In this document: positions 33,787-42,345 of the stretch, one piece after another
Numbering within the stretch: position 1 is the stretch's first letter
How the letters are laid out: each line of letters begins with the position of its first letter
Assembly: GCA_045805265.1 (NCBI GenBank)
Contig: JBJMLO010000013.1
Span: forward strand, 248,001-312,000
Direction: 5' to 3'
DNA: 64,000 nt
From: JBJMLO01 sp045805265
Lineage (GTDB): Bacteria > Actinomycetota > UBA4738 > JACQTL01
Position numbers and translations under genes: made by a program
The notes under the pieces: generated by a model
What the model saw: the letters and a program-made list of their open reading frames with translations, nothing else
Told to the model about the DNA's origin: nothing
Databases searched by the model: none

Positions 33787-34893
33787 TCAATGGCCCATGT
33801 GCAGGTGCGATCCCTGCGCCAGCCACACGGGGCCCGGCTGCGTGCCCCTGGCCACGCCCATGCCGTAGATCGAGCGGCACGCGTCCCCCCCGTACACGTC
33901 GGGCGGCGGGCGCCGGCCCGCGTACGCGCGGCCGGGGGGCTCCTGGTGCGGGAGCATCTGGACGCGGAACCAGGCCAGGCCGTCCTTCCCCTCCTGGACG
34001 GCCTGCCACACGGCGTCGAAGAAGAAGTGGTTCAGGTCCAGGACGTTCTTCAGGTTCTGGAGGTTGTTCGGCTGGGCGATCACGGTGTTGATCGTGCCGA
34101 AGTCGTGGAACAGGCACGCGAGATTCGGCTTCTCCGACGCCAGCAACTCGTTGTACAGCGTCGCGAACGACGCGCCGTGCTCGGACAGGCTCACCAGGTC
34201 GTGCCGTCGGTCACGGAGGATGTCGGCCAGCTGGGCGGTGTGCGCGATGTCGTCGCGGAGCTGGGGGGCGTTTGCGGCGAACACCCCGGTGACCTGGGGG
34301 CCGGTGCGGATCAGATGGTCGAGCTGTGCCTGCACCTGGAGGATCCGGGCCGGCAGCTCGCCCGAGACCCGGGACAGCGTCGCGAGGTCCTGGCCCCGGT
34401 TGTGGACGGCGAGGGCCAGCTGGTGGACGAGCGTCTCGAGGTCCCCGGACGGGACCGCCCCCAACACCTTGGCCAGCTCCGCGATGGTCCGCTCGGGATC
34501 CGGCGGCGTGATCGTCGCCGAGACCGGGATGACCGAGTCCTGGGCCATCGGCCCACCGGTCCCCGGTTGGAGGTCGAGGGTGAGGTCCCCGATGGGGCTC
34601 CGGCGCGTGATCTCCGCTTGGGTTCCCTTGGGAACGGCCACGCCCGGCTGGAGCTGGATCACGACGTCGGCCAGACCGCCGCGGGTCAGCGTGACCGACT
34701 GGACGGCCCCGACCGGGACGCCGCGCATCGTCACGTCGTTGCGGGGAAGGAGGCCGGTGGCGTTGGCGAACTCGACGTGCAGCTGCGTCCCGCCGCCCTT
34801 CTGGAACAGCAGCTGCGTCGCGCCGAAGTAGACGAGCAGGGCCGCCAGCCCCAGGAACACCACGAAGTTGATCACGACCCGCTTGCCGATCAT
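33787..34893 (-). CDS. Mce-family protein, sixth of the operon (MceF position)
   Basis: A 368-residue Mce protein. An N-terminal membrane helix (VVINFVVFLGLAALLVYFGA) is followed by the MCE domain, with LHVEFANATGLLPRNDVTMRG and VPVGAVQSVTLT, then a long helical region that would form part of the periplasmic tube. It takes the last place among six mce genes. ATG at 34893 is chosen because AGGGGAG precedes it and it overlaps the upstream stop as ATGA; a GTG at 34908 is less likely. The Mce hexamer moves lipids or sterols from the outer layer to the permease. Confidence 0.9.
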   Translation of the reverse strand: MIGKRVVINFVVFLGLAALLVYFGATQLLFQKGGGTQLHVEFANATGLLPRNDVTMRGVPVGAVQSVTLTRGGLADVVIQLQPGVAVPKGTQAEITRRSPIGDLTLDLQPGTGGPMAQDSVIPVSATITPPDPERTIAELAKVLGAVPSGDLETLVHQLALAVHNRGQDLATLSRVSGELPARILQVQAQLDHLIRTGPQVTGVFAANAPQLRDDIAHTAQLADILRDRRHDLVSLSEHGASFATLYNELLASEKPNLACLFHDFGTINTVIAQPNNLQNLKNVLDLNHFFFDAVWQAVQEGKDGLAWFRVQMLPHQEPPGRAYAGRRPPPDVYGGDACRSIYGMGVARGTQPGPVWLAQGSHLHMGH

Positions 34894-35861
34894 GAGCTCC
34901 CCTTGCACGTGCGGGCCGGGTCCGACGGGTCGTCGTTCAGGCCGCAGATCACGAAGTCCTGGAGCACCTGGTTGAACTCCTGGTACTCCACGAGCTGGGT
35001 GTTCCGGTCGTGCAGCGGCGCGTACTTGAGCAGGTTCGTGATGTCGCCCTGCTGGTGCTGCAGGACGCCGAGGATCGTGCGCATCTGGCGGAAGAACCGG
35101 CTCATCTCGTCGGCGTGCGCCCGCAGGATGCTCCGGCCCGCGACCGACAGCCGGTCGAGCGCCGCGACCGCGCCCCGGAGGGCGGGCATCTGGGACCGGA
35201 GCGACGTGAGCGCCTTCGCGGTGTTGACTACCGACAGTCCCTGGGCGCGGGCGTGGGAGGCCAGGGACGTGTTCAGCTGGTTCATCGACGAGATCACGGC
35301 CTCGATGTCGCCCGTGCGCGCCGCGTACGCGTGGACGATGTCCCGCAGGTTCCCGAGGAGCGTCCTGATGTTCTCTCCGCTCGGCCCGAAGCCCTTCGCG
35401 CCCTCGTCCACCAGCGTGGCGACCTCGCTGGCCGCGACCGGCGCCAGCGCGGCCGAGCCGGACTTGACCAGGTCCTCGAGATCGGGCCGGACCTCCGTGT
35501 GGGCGATCGTCGCGCCGTTGCGCAGCAGCGGGGCGTTGGCCGGCACCCCGTTGGGCACGACGAAGTCCACGATCCGCTCGCCCAGGAGGCTGGTCCGGCG
35601 GACACGGGCGGTGACGTCCTGTGGCACGTGCGCGGCGGGGTCGACCGTCATGGTGACCAGGGCCAGGTCGCGGTCGAGCTGGATGTCGTCCACCTTGCCG
35701 ATCCGGACGTCGGCCATCATGACCGGGGCGTCGGGCGCCAGGTCGGCGACGTCGGTGAACCGGGCCTTCACCGTGATCCCCCTGGAGCCCCCGCAGGCCG
35801 ACAGGCCCAGGGAGGCCGCTGCCGCGGCCACCGCGACGAGCGCAACCAGGCGCCGGTTCAT
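34890..35861 (-). CDS. Mce-family lipoprotein, fifth of the operon (MceE/LprK position)
   Basis: A 323-residue Mce protein with a lipoprotein signal peptide ending in LSAC at about residue 23. The MCE domain includes VKARFTDVADLAPDAPVMMADV and RIGKVDDIQLD. The remainder is helical (LGNLRDIVHAYAARTG). In mycobacterial operons the fifth protein is also a lipoprotein, which anchors the tube to the membrane. The ATG overlaps the upstream stop as ATGA. Confidence 0.9.
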   Translation of the reverse strand: MNRRLVALVAVAAAAASLGLSACGGSRGITVKARFTDVADLAPDAPVMMADVRIGKVDDIQLDRDLALVTMTVDPAAHVPQDVTARVRRTSLLGERIVDFVVPNGVPANAPLLRNGATIAHTEVRPDLEDLVKSGSAALAPVAASEVATLVDEGAKGFGPSGENIRTLLGNLRDIVHAYAARTGDIEAVISSMNQLNTSLASHARAQGLSVVNTAKALTSLRSQMPALRGAVAALDRLSVAGRSILRAHADEMSRFFRQMRTILGVLQHQQGDITNLLKYAPLHDRNTQLVEYQEFNQVLQDFVICGLNDDPSDPARTCKGSS

Positions 35862-37093
35862 TTCGCCACCCACCGGTACGGGTTCCCCACCGTGCCGTCC
35901 AGGAGCTGCCGGACCAGGACGGCGACTTTGACGTTCCGCGAGCGCGCCTGGGTCTTCAGGGCCGCCCGCATCCCGGGCTGCCGGATCAGGGCCCTGGTCA
36001 GCGCCGCCTGCGTCGGCAGGCCGTTCGACGGACATTTGGCGGTCAGGCAGAACAGGCTCGGCACGTGGGCCGACCAGTAGCCCGGGGTCGAGCACGTGGG
36101 CGACCCGGAGCTGGAGCACAGCTCCATCAGGCGCTCCTCCAGCCGGATGAGGATGAGCGCGGCGAGCTCCTGGCCCTGGTTGCCCAGACGCAGCCAGTCG
36201 TGGTTGAAGTCCACCGCCCGCGAGGCCGCCAGGAACAGCTTGGTGGCCCAGTGGCCGGTCTCGGCCAGCGCGTCCACGTTCTTCACGAGGGTCTGGCCGG
36301 TCCGGGTCAGGCGCTCGATGTCGGTGTGCAGCGGCCGGCGGTGCGCCAGGAGCAGCGCGGCGAGCCGGGTGGCGGCGTCGTTCAGCCCGGTGACCGTCCC
36401 TTCCAGGGCGGCGCGGTTCGACGTGAGCGTCCCCGACACGGCGTCGTAGCTCCGGATCAGCTGGCCGATGGCCTGCTGCCGGGTGGACAGCGCGGTGGTC
36501 ACCTTGTCGAGCTGCACGATGAGCTCGGCCAGGTCGTCGCGCTTGGCGTTCAACGTCGAGAGCACCTGGGTCGCGTTGTGGATGAACCGGTTGACCGCCG
36601 TGCCGTTGCCATCCAGCAGCCGCGCCCCGTTCTCGACGAACTGCGTGACGGTCTGCTTGTCGAGGCCGCCCAGGTAGTCCTGGAGCGAGCGGAGCAGCTC
36701 GTCCGGCTCGGCCGGCACCGCGGTCCGCGACATCGGGATCGTCGTCCCCGGCTGCTGGACCGGCCCGCCCTGATACGCCGGGAACAGCTGGATGTACCGC
36801 TCTCCGAGCAGCGAGACCGGGACGACCGCGGCCTTGACGTCCGCCGGCAGCTGCACGCTGGAGTCGTCCAGCTGAAATTCCACGCGGACGCCGTCCTGGT
36901 CGTTCGCGACGGCGGTGACGTGTCCCACGTCCACCCCGAGCACCCGGACCTTGATCCCGGGGAACACCTGGACGGCCCGGCGAAACTCCGCCCCGTACTG
37001 GTGGCCGCCGCCCGAGCCGCACGCGGTCAGCCCGAGGAGGATCGCGGCCACGGCCATCACCGCCGCCACCCCCCGGGTCATCCGCCGCGTCAC
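35858..37093 (-). CDS. Mce-family lipoprotein, fourth of the operon (MceD position)
   Basis: A 411-residue Mce protein. The signal peptide ends in a lipobox LTAC near residue 25, so this is a second lipoprotein of the set. The MCE domain is AEFRRAVQVFPGIKVRVLGVDVGHVTAV, and SLLGERYIQLFPAY is the conserved later strand. The helical part is long and the C-terminal 100 residues hold several cysteines. The GTG at 37093 is favoured over the ATG at 37081 because GGAGGG precedes it by 5 nt and it overlaps the upstream stop as GTGA. Confidence 0.9.
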   Translation of the reverse strand: MTRRMTRGVAAVMAVAAILLGLTACGSGGGHQYGAEFRRAVQVFPGIKVRVLGVDVGHVTAVANDQDGVRVEFQLDDSSVQLPADVKAAVVPVSLLGERYIQLFPAYQGGPVQQPGTTIPMSRTAVPAEPDELLRSLQDYLGGLDKQTVTQFVENGARLLDGNGTAVNRFIHNATQVLSTLNAKRDDLAELIVQLDKVTTALSTRQQAIGQLIRSYDAVSGTLTSNRAALEGTVTGLNDAATRLAALLLAHRRPLHTDIERLTRTGQTLVKNVDALAETGHWATKLFLAASRAVDFNHDWLRLGNQGQELAALILIRLEERLMELCSSSGSPTCSTPGYWSAHVPSLFCLTAKCPSNGLPTQAALTRALIRQPGMRAALKTQARSRNVKVAVLVRQLLDGTVGNPYRWVAK

Positions 37094-38439
37094 GGAATCC
37101 CTCCGCCGTTCGACAGCAGGCCCTCCATGAACTCGCGATAGCTCATGGGAAGCGAGGGGTCGCGCCGGAGCGCGGCGGGCTTTCCGGAGGAGCCCCCCAG
37201 GCCCGGCGGGCTGGTGCTGGGGGTGGGGAGCGGGCCGCCTCCCGCGGGGAGGGTGAGGGTCGGCGAGGGGACCGGAAGCGCGCCGGTCGGCAGCGGCCCC
37301 GGCCCTGCGGGGAGGGTCGGCGCGGGGACCGGCGGCAGGTGCTGACTGCCGTGCTTGGACCCGCCTCCCTGGCCCGCGTTCTGGCAGTTCGTCCCCAGGA
37401 CCTGGTCGATCAGCTGGTCGACCGCCCCGCATTGACCGAGCAGGGCGTCCACACCGGCGGGGCCGAGCGACTGCACGAAGATGTTGGCCCACCGGTTCGG
37501 GACCCCGCTCGAGTAGCCGACGCTCGAGTAGCCCTGCACCGCCTGGTTGAGGTACCGGATCGTGGCCGCCAGGTCGATCTGGTGCCGGTCGATCACGGCC
37601 AGGTCCGTGTGCAGCGCGTTGAGCGTGGCGTCCAGCTTCCCCCGGTTCCGCTGCACGAGGTCGGCCGTCTCGTGCGCCGCCGAATCGGTCGACTGCAGGA
37701 GCGTCGCGATGGCCCGCTCGCGCTGGGCCAGGTTCTGCATCACCGGCGTGAGGTTGTCGATCAGGCTCACGATCGTCTGGTCCTTGTTCGCCAGCGTCGT
37801 CGACAGCTTGCGCAGCGCGTCGATCAGGCCGCCCAACTGCTGGCGCCGGGCGTCGACGGCCGCCGCGAGGTTGGCCAGGCCGGTGACCAGGCGATGGACG
37901 TCGGGGCCCTTCCCGGCGGCGACCTGTGACACCTCGGCCAGCAGCCGGTTCAGGGCCTGGGCGTCCGAGTGATTCATCAGCCGGACGCTGATGTCGTTGA
38001 GCTGGGTGATGTCGACCGGGGTCGTGGTCCTCTCGACGGGGATCGTGTCACCGTCCTCGAGCCGGGCCTTCGACTCGCCGGCCTTGAGGTCCACCGCCTC
38101 CTTGCCGAGGAGGGTCTGCACGACGATGTCCGCCGTGGAGTCCCTGGGCATGTCGACGCTGCTGTTGATGCCGAGGTCGACCGCCACCTGCCCGTGCTGG
38201 ATCCGGAGCCCCTTGACGACCCCGGCGGGCAGGCCGGCGACGGTGACCTGGTCGCCGGGCTGGATCCCCGCAGCGTCGGTGAAGTACGCCGTCACGTCGT
38301 ATCGGCTGGCGAACACGCCGCCGGTCAGCAGCAGCGCCACGGCCGAGCCCCCCAGCAGCAGCGCGAGGGCCAGCAGCCCGATCACGCGCTGGTTGCGCTC
38401 CAGGGACGACTTCCGCAGGGCCCCGCGCAGCTTAGGCAC
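37090..38439 (-). CDS. Mce-family protein with Pro-rich tail, third of the operon (MceC position)
   Basis: A 449-residue Mce protein. A membrane helix (VIGLLALALLLGGSAVALLLTG) precedes the MCE domain, DVTAYFTDAAGIQPGDQVTVAG and LPAGVVKGL, followed by QTLLGKEAVDL and about 250 residues of helix. The last 90 residues include a Pro/Gly-rich tail with repeated LPTG/LPAG elements, a feature also seen in some mycobacterial MceC and MceD proteins. GTG at 38439 overlaps the upstream stop by 8 nt. Confidence 0.9.
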   Translation of the reverse strand: MPKLRGALRKSSLERNQRVIGLLALALLLGGSAVALLLTGGVFASRYDVTAYFTDAAGIQPGDQVTVAGLPAGVVKGLRIQHGQVAVDLGINSSVDMPRDSTADIVVQTLLGKEAVDLKAGESKARLEDGDTIPVERTTTPVDITQLNDISVRLMNHSDAQALNRLLAEVSQVAAGKGPDVHRLVTGLANLAAAVDARRQQLGGLIDALRKLSTTLANKDQTIVSLIDNLTPVMQNLAQRERAIATLLQSTDSAAHETADLVQRNRGKLDATLNALHTDLAVIDRHQIDLAATIRYLNQAVQGYSSVGYSSGVPNRWANIFVQSLGPAGVDALLGQCGAVDQLIDQVLGTNCQNAGQGGGSKHGSQHLPPVPAPTLPAGPGPLPTGALPVPSPTLTLPAGGGPLPTPSTSPPGLGGSSGKPAALRRDPSLPMSYREFMEGLLSNGGGIP

Positions 38440-39625
38440 CCTTCACCCCCCGCAGCACGTTCTGCACGAATCCGCCCAGCCCCGTGAACCCGGAGGAACC
38501 GCCCACCGGGAGCCCCGCGGGGACGCCCGGGCCGCCCTGGCCCTCGTTCGGGTTGACCCCGGTGCCGGGGACCGCGGTACCGCACGTGTACGGGTGCTGG
38601 GCGGTGCCGCCTCGCTCCTGGGGCGTCTCCCCCTCGCTCAACAGGGTCTGGTCGTTCTTGTTCTTCAGCTCGAACCTGACGATGCGGACGTTGAACCACT
38701 GGCCCCACGACGTCGTCTGGAAGTATCCGGACACCCCGGCCGGGAGGCTGCACAGGGTCTGGCCGAGCTTCCCCTTGTTCCCCTGGAGCAGGCGGGTCAG
38801 GACCTCCAGCTCGCCGATCGAGGCGTCGATGTTCCCCCGGTTCTGCTTCAGCAGCTGGTCGAGCTGCTGCTGGACCTGTGCGAAGTTCACGATCAGCGAG
38901 TCGATGTTCGAGGTCATGCCGTGCAGGCTGCCGCCGACCGAGTCGAGGTCGTCGAGGATCTGCGAGATCGCCCGGTCCTGCCTCGCGTAGGTGGACATGA
39001 CCGTGTCGGAGGACGAGATCAGCGTCTGGATCTGGTTGTCCATGCCGGCGAGGCGCTGGGCCAGGCCGCCGCCCTCCGTGACCAGCTGGCGGACCGTTCC
39101 CTCGTTGCCGGCCAGGGCCTCGTTCATCGCGTCGAGGAACGCGTTGGCCTTCGGGGGGTCGATGGCCTTGAGGATCGGGCCCAGCTCGTTCAACAGCTGC
39201 CCGATGTCGCCGGCGTCCTCCGTGTTCGACATCGGCACGACGTCGCCGTCTTGCAGCGGGCGGCCCCTCCCCGAGCCGGGATACAGGTACAGGAACCGCT
39301 GCCCGAGGACGTTGCGCCACCGGATCGCCACCACCGCGTCGCGGGACAGCTTCACGGAGTCGTCCACGGTGAAGTCCACGACTCCGTGCCCGTCCGAGAT
39401 GTGCGCTCCGCTCACCCGGCCCACGTCCACCCCCGCCAGCTTCACCGCGTCGCCCTTGAACACGCCGGTGGCGTCGGAGAACACCGCCGACAGGGAGTAC
39501 TCGTGCTTGAAGAACTCCAGGTTCCCGATCTTGCTGGCGAGGACCGTCGTGAACACCGCGGAGACCGCAACGAAGGCCAGCACCTTGACCAGGGTCTTCT
39601 TGGAGAACCGCAGCGACCGGGCCAT
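38432..39625 (-). CDS. Mce-family protein, second of the operon (MceB position)
   Basis: A 397-residue Mce protein with membrane helix KVLAFVAVSAVFTTVLASKI, MCE domain SLSAVFSDATGVFKGDAVKLAG and VDVGRVSGAH, then RNVLGQRFLYLYPG, and a helical region that ends in a Gly-rich tail. Two cysteines in SLPAG and YTCGTAVPG contexts near the C-terminus may form a disulfide. The start overlaps the upstream stop by one base (TGATG). Confidence 0.9.
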   Translation of the reverse strand: MARSLRFSKKTLVKVLAFVAVSAVFTTVLASKIGNLEFFKHEYSLSAVFSDATGVFKGDAVKLAGVDVGRVSGAHISDGHGVVDFTVDDSVKLSRDAVVAIRWRNVLGQRFLYLYPGSGRGRPLQDGDVVPMSNTEDAGDIGQLLNELGPILKAIDPPKANAFLDAMNEALAGNEGTVRQLVTEGGGLAQRLAGMDNQIQTLISSSDTVMSTYARQDRAISQILDDLDSVGGSLHGMTSNIDSLIVNFAQVQQQLDQLLKQNRGNIDASIGELEVLTRLLQGNKGKLGQTLCSLPAGVSGYFQTTSWGQWFNVRIVRFELKNKNDQTLLSEGETPQERGGTAQHPYTCGTAVPGTGVNPNEGQGGPGVPAGLPVGGSSGFTGLGGFVQNVLRGVKGA

Positions 39626-40671
39626 CAGCCGCCGCCTCCCGTGCAGATGGGGACGTTGCGGCGGACGTCGACCGGCAGCGCCGTGCAGAGCTGCCGCCGG
39701 TTCTCCTTGTCGTTGTTGCCGCCGATGAAGTTGACGAAGGCGGCGGCCCCGCTGCCGTCGTGCAGCATGAAGGGGGCGCCCGACAGCCGGTACACGTAGC
39801 GGTACAGACCCTGCACCAGGTCGTGCAGCCCGCCCGGCCGGTCCGCGATGGCCTGGAGGACCTTGTCGCCGTTGTCCATCATCCGGTCCAGGTCGGCGCG
39901 GTTCAGGGTCAGCAGGTCGGCCAGGTTGTTGGCGAACGGCTGGATCGCGACCAGCGCCTTGTTCAGCTCGCGGGAGGCCCTGGTCGACGCGTACACGGGG
40001 ACGCCCTGGTTGATGGCGTCGGCCAGGAGGTTGAGGTCCACGCCGCTGTTGCGGAGCGCGCCGAAGATCGTCCGGAAGTCGCGCAGGGACTGCAGCTGGG
40101 GTGCCAGGGTCTGCTGGAACTCGGTCGAGAGACGGGCGTTGGCGTCGAAGCTCCGGGCCACGTCCTCCCCGTGGCCGCGGGCTCCGGTGGCCAGCTCGTC
40201 GATCACCGTCGCCAGGTCGTTGGGGCGGATGGCGTCGAGCACCTGCACCCCGTCCGCCAGCGCGTCCTCCAGCTCGGGTCCGATGTGCGTGTTCCGGACG
40301 GCGCCGCCGTCGGCCAGGTAGGGGCCGTGGAACGCACCGGGCACCCGCAGGTCCACGAACTTCGCCCCGAGGAGCGTCTTCAGCGTGATGAACGCCGTGG
40401 CATCGCTCGGGATCTGGTACTGGTCGTCGATCTTCAGGGTGAGCTGGACGTCGTCGTTCTGCAGGTCGATGCGGTCCACCTTGCCGATCACGACGCCGCG
40501 GAGGCGGACGTCCGAGCCCACCTGCAGCTGCTGCCCGGCCCGGGGCAGCTTCATGGTGACGTCGTAGGTGTGGGCGAACCCGCCGTAGGAGTTCTTGACG
40601 CCGAAGTACACGAGCGAGCACACCGCGGCGATGATCACCGGGCCCTTGACGAAGGCAGGAACGCGCCTCAT
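39625..40671 (-). CDS. Mce-family protein, first of the operon (MceA position)
   Basis: A 348-residue Mce protein with a membrane helix (GPVIIAAVCSLVYFGVKNS) and MCE domain VTMKLPRAGQQLQVGSDVRLRG, VVIGKVDRIDL and LLGAKFVDLRVP. The C-terminal part is helical with two cysteines. It follows the second permease gene by 13 nt and so begins the row of six mce genes. Confidence 0.9.
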   Translation of the reverse strand: MRRVPAFVKGPVIIAAVCSLVYFGVKNSYGGFAHTYDVTMKLPRAGQQLQVGSDVRLRGVVIGKVDRIDLQNDDVQLTLKIDDQYQIPSDATAFITLKTLLGAKFVDLRVPGAFHGPYLADGGAVRNTHIGPELEDALADGVQVLDAIRPNDLATVIDELATGARGHGEDVARSFDANARLSTEFQQTLAPQLQSLRDFRTIFGALRNSGVDLNLLADAINQGVPVYASTRASRELNKALVAIQPFANNLADLLTLNRADLDRMMDNGDKVLQAIADRPGGLHDLVQGLYRYVYRLSGAPFMLHDGSGAAAFVNFIGGNNDKENRRQLCTALPVDVRRNVPICTGGGG

Positions 40672-40684
40672 GCGCCCGGCCCCC

Positions 40685-41542
40685 TCATCCCGCGATCCTC
40701 ACGGTGTCGGCGCCGCCCCAGAAGATCAGGGACAGGACGAGGTTGACGATCACGACCGTCACGATGGAGGTGCGGATGGCCCGGCCCGACGCCACGCCCA
40801 CGCCTGCCGGCCCGCCGCTCGCGTTGTAGCCGTAGTAGCAGTGGATCAGCACCACGAGGATCGCGAAGATCACGGCCTTGATCAGGCTGTACACGACGTC
40901 GATCGGCGGCAGGAACAGGTGGAAGTAGTGCGTGTACGTGCCGGGGTCCAGCGTGAAGAACCTGGTCACGATGGCCTCGGTGGCCAGGTAGGACGAGAAC
41001 AGCGCCGCCAGGTACAGCGGGATCATCGTGATCAGCGCGGCCCAGATGCGCGTCGACACCATGTACGTCATCGAGTTGACCGCCATGACCTCCAGCGCGT
41101 CGATCTCCTCGGAGATCCGCGCGGCACCCAGCTCGGCGGTGAACGACGTCCCCACCTGGGCGGCCAGCGCGACCCCGGCCACGAGAGGGGTGATCTCCCG
41201 GGTGTTCGCCCACGACGACACCAGGCCGGTGAACGCCTGCGCGCCGATCTGGGACAGGCCCTGGAACCCCTCCAGCCCGACCTGGGTGCCGGTGAAGAAC
41301 GACATCGCGAAGATGACGAAGAACGTCCCGGCCCCCACGATCAGCGCGCCCACGCCGATCGTGATGTCGGAGACCGTGGAGAAGATGACCTTGCGGTGCT
41401 TGAGGGCCGCAGGCATGGACGCGATGGCCCGGCCGTAGAACCGCAGCTGCTCCAGCATCCCGTCGAACGGCTTCGACAGGATCCGGTTGGTCCGGGCCAG
41501 GGGCCGGAACCGGCGCTCCACGGGGGCGGCGGCGCTCGCCAC
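40685..41542 (-). CDS. YrbE/MlaE-family permease B of the mce operon
   Basis: A 285-residue membrane protein of the MlaE fold with five to six helices. Conserved segments are LVAGVALAAQVGTSFTAELG, RISEEIDALEVMAVNSMTYM (the coupling region to the ATPase) and IKAVIFAILVVLIHCYYGYN. Together with the neighbouring permease it forms the membrane core of the Mce transporter. The GTG start overlaps the upstream permease stop as TAGTG. Confidence 0.93.
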   Translation of the reverse strand: MASAAAPVERRFRPLARTNRILSKPFDGMLEQLRFYGRAIASMPAALKHRKVIFSTVSDITIGVGALIVGAGTFFVIFAMSFFTGTQVGLEGFQGLSQIGAQAFTGLVSSWANTREITPLVAGVALAAQVGTSFTAELGAARISEEIDALEVMAVNSMTYMVSTRIWAALITMIPLYLAALFSSYLATEAIVTRFFTLDPGTYTHYFHLFLPPIDVVYSLIKAVIFAILVVLIHCYYGYNASGGPAGVGVASGRAIRTSIVTVVIVNLVLSLIFWGGADTVRIAG

Positions 41543-42339
41543 TAGAACCCACCCCCCAGCTTCTGCGGGACGAAGTTGAAGTAGACCGCCGTGAGGATGA
41601 AGTTCAGGAAGAACAGCAGCAGGAACGTGATGACGACGGCCTGGTTCACCGCGTCGCCCACGCCCTTCGGGCCGCCCTTGGCGTAGAAGCCCTTGTAGCA
41701 GGCCACGGTGCCGCCGACGAACCCAAAGATCGCGGCCTTCATGAGCGCCATGAACAGGTCGGGGAGCTGGCTGAGCTCGTTGAACGACGCGAAGTAGCTC
41801 GAGGTCGTGCCGTGCTGCACGACCACCGCGAAGAACCACCCGCCGGCGATCCCCGCCACCGACACGATCGCGTCGAGCAGGATCGCGACCACCATCGCGG
41901 CCATGACCCGGGGCATGATCAGCCGCTGCACGGGGTCGATGCCGAGGACCTCCATGGCGTCGATCTCGTCGCGGATCCGCCGGGAGCCGAGGTCGGCGCA
42001 CATGGCCGACCCGCCGGCCCCGGCGATGAGGAGCGCGGTGGCCACCGGGGCCTCCTCGCGCACGACCGCGAGCACCATGGCCGCGCCCATGTGGGCCTGG
42101 GCGGCGAGCTGGGTCAGGAACGACCCGACGTGCAGCGAGATGACCATCCCGAACGGGATCGAGATCAGGATGACCGGGACCGTCGTGACCTTGGCCAGGA
42201 ACCAGATCTGGGAGATGAACTCCTCGACCGGCCAGGGCCGCCGGAAGATCGTGTGGACGGACTCGAGCCCCACCGAGAACAGTCGCCCCGTCTCGTCGAC
42301 CAGGCGGAGGGCGCGGCGGGGCGCGAGGCGGGCAGCCAC
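41542..42339 (-). CDS. YrbE/MlaE-family permease A of the mce operon
   Basis: A 265-residue MlaE-type permease. It shows VILISIPFGMVISLHVGSFL, ALLIAGAGGSAMCADLGSRR, IRDEIDAMEVLGIDPVQRL and the closing AVVITFLLLFFLNFILTAVY. It pairs with permease B to make the heterodimeric channel. The GTG start comes 6 nt after the Mkl stop, so the ATPase and permeases are translated in one unit. Confidence 0.93.
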   Translation of the reverse strand: MAARLAPRRALRLVDETGRLFSVGLESVHTIFRRPWPVEEFISQIWFLAKVTTVPVILISIPFGMVISLHVGSFLTQLAAQAHMGAAMVLAVVREEAPVATALLIAGAGGSAMCADLGSRRIRDEIDAMEVLGIDPVQRLIMPRVMAAMVVAILLDAIVSVAGIAGGWFFAVVVQHGTTSSYFASFNELSQLPDLFMALMKAAIFGFVGGTVACYKGFYAKGGPKGVGDAVNQAVVITFLLLFFLNFILTAVYFNFVPQKLGGGF

Positions 42340-42345
42340 TCTTCT

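Noticed and set aside
37195..37340. Possible DNA repeat array in the MceC gene
   Set aside because: The repetition is only the irregular Pro/Gly-rich LPTG/LPAG coding of the tail and shows no constant unit length.
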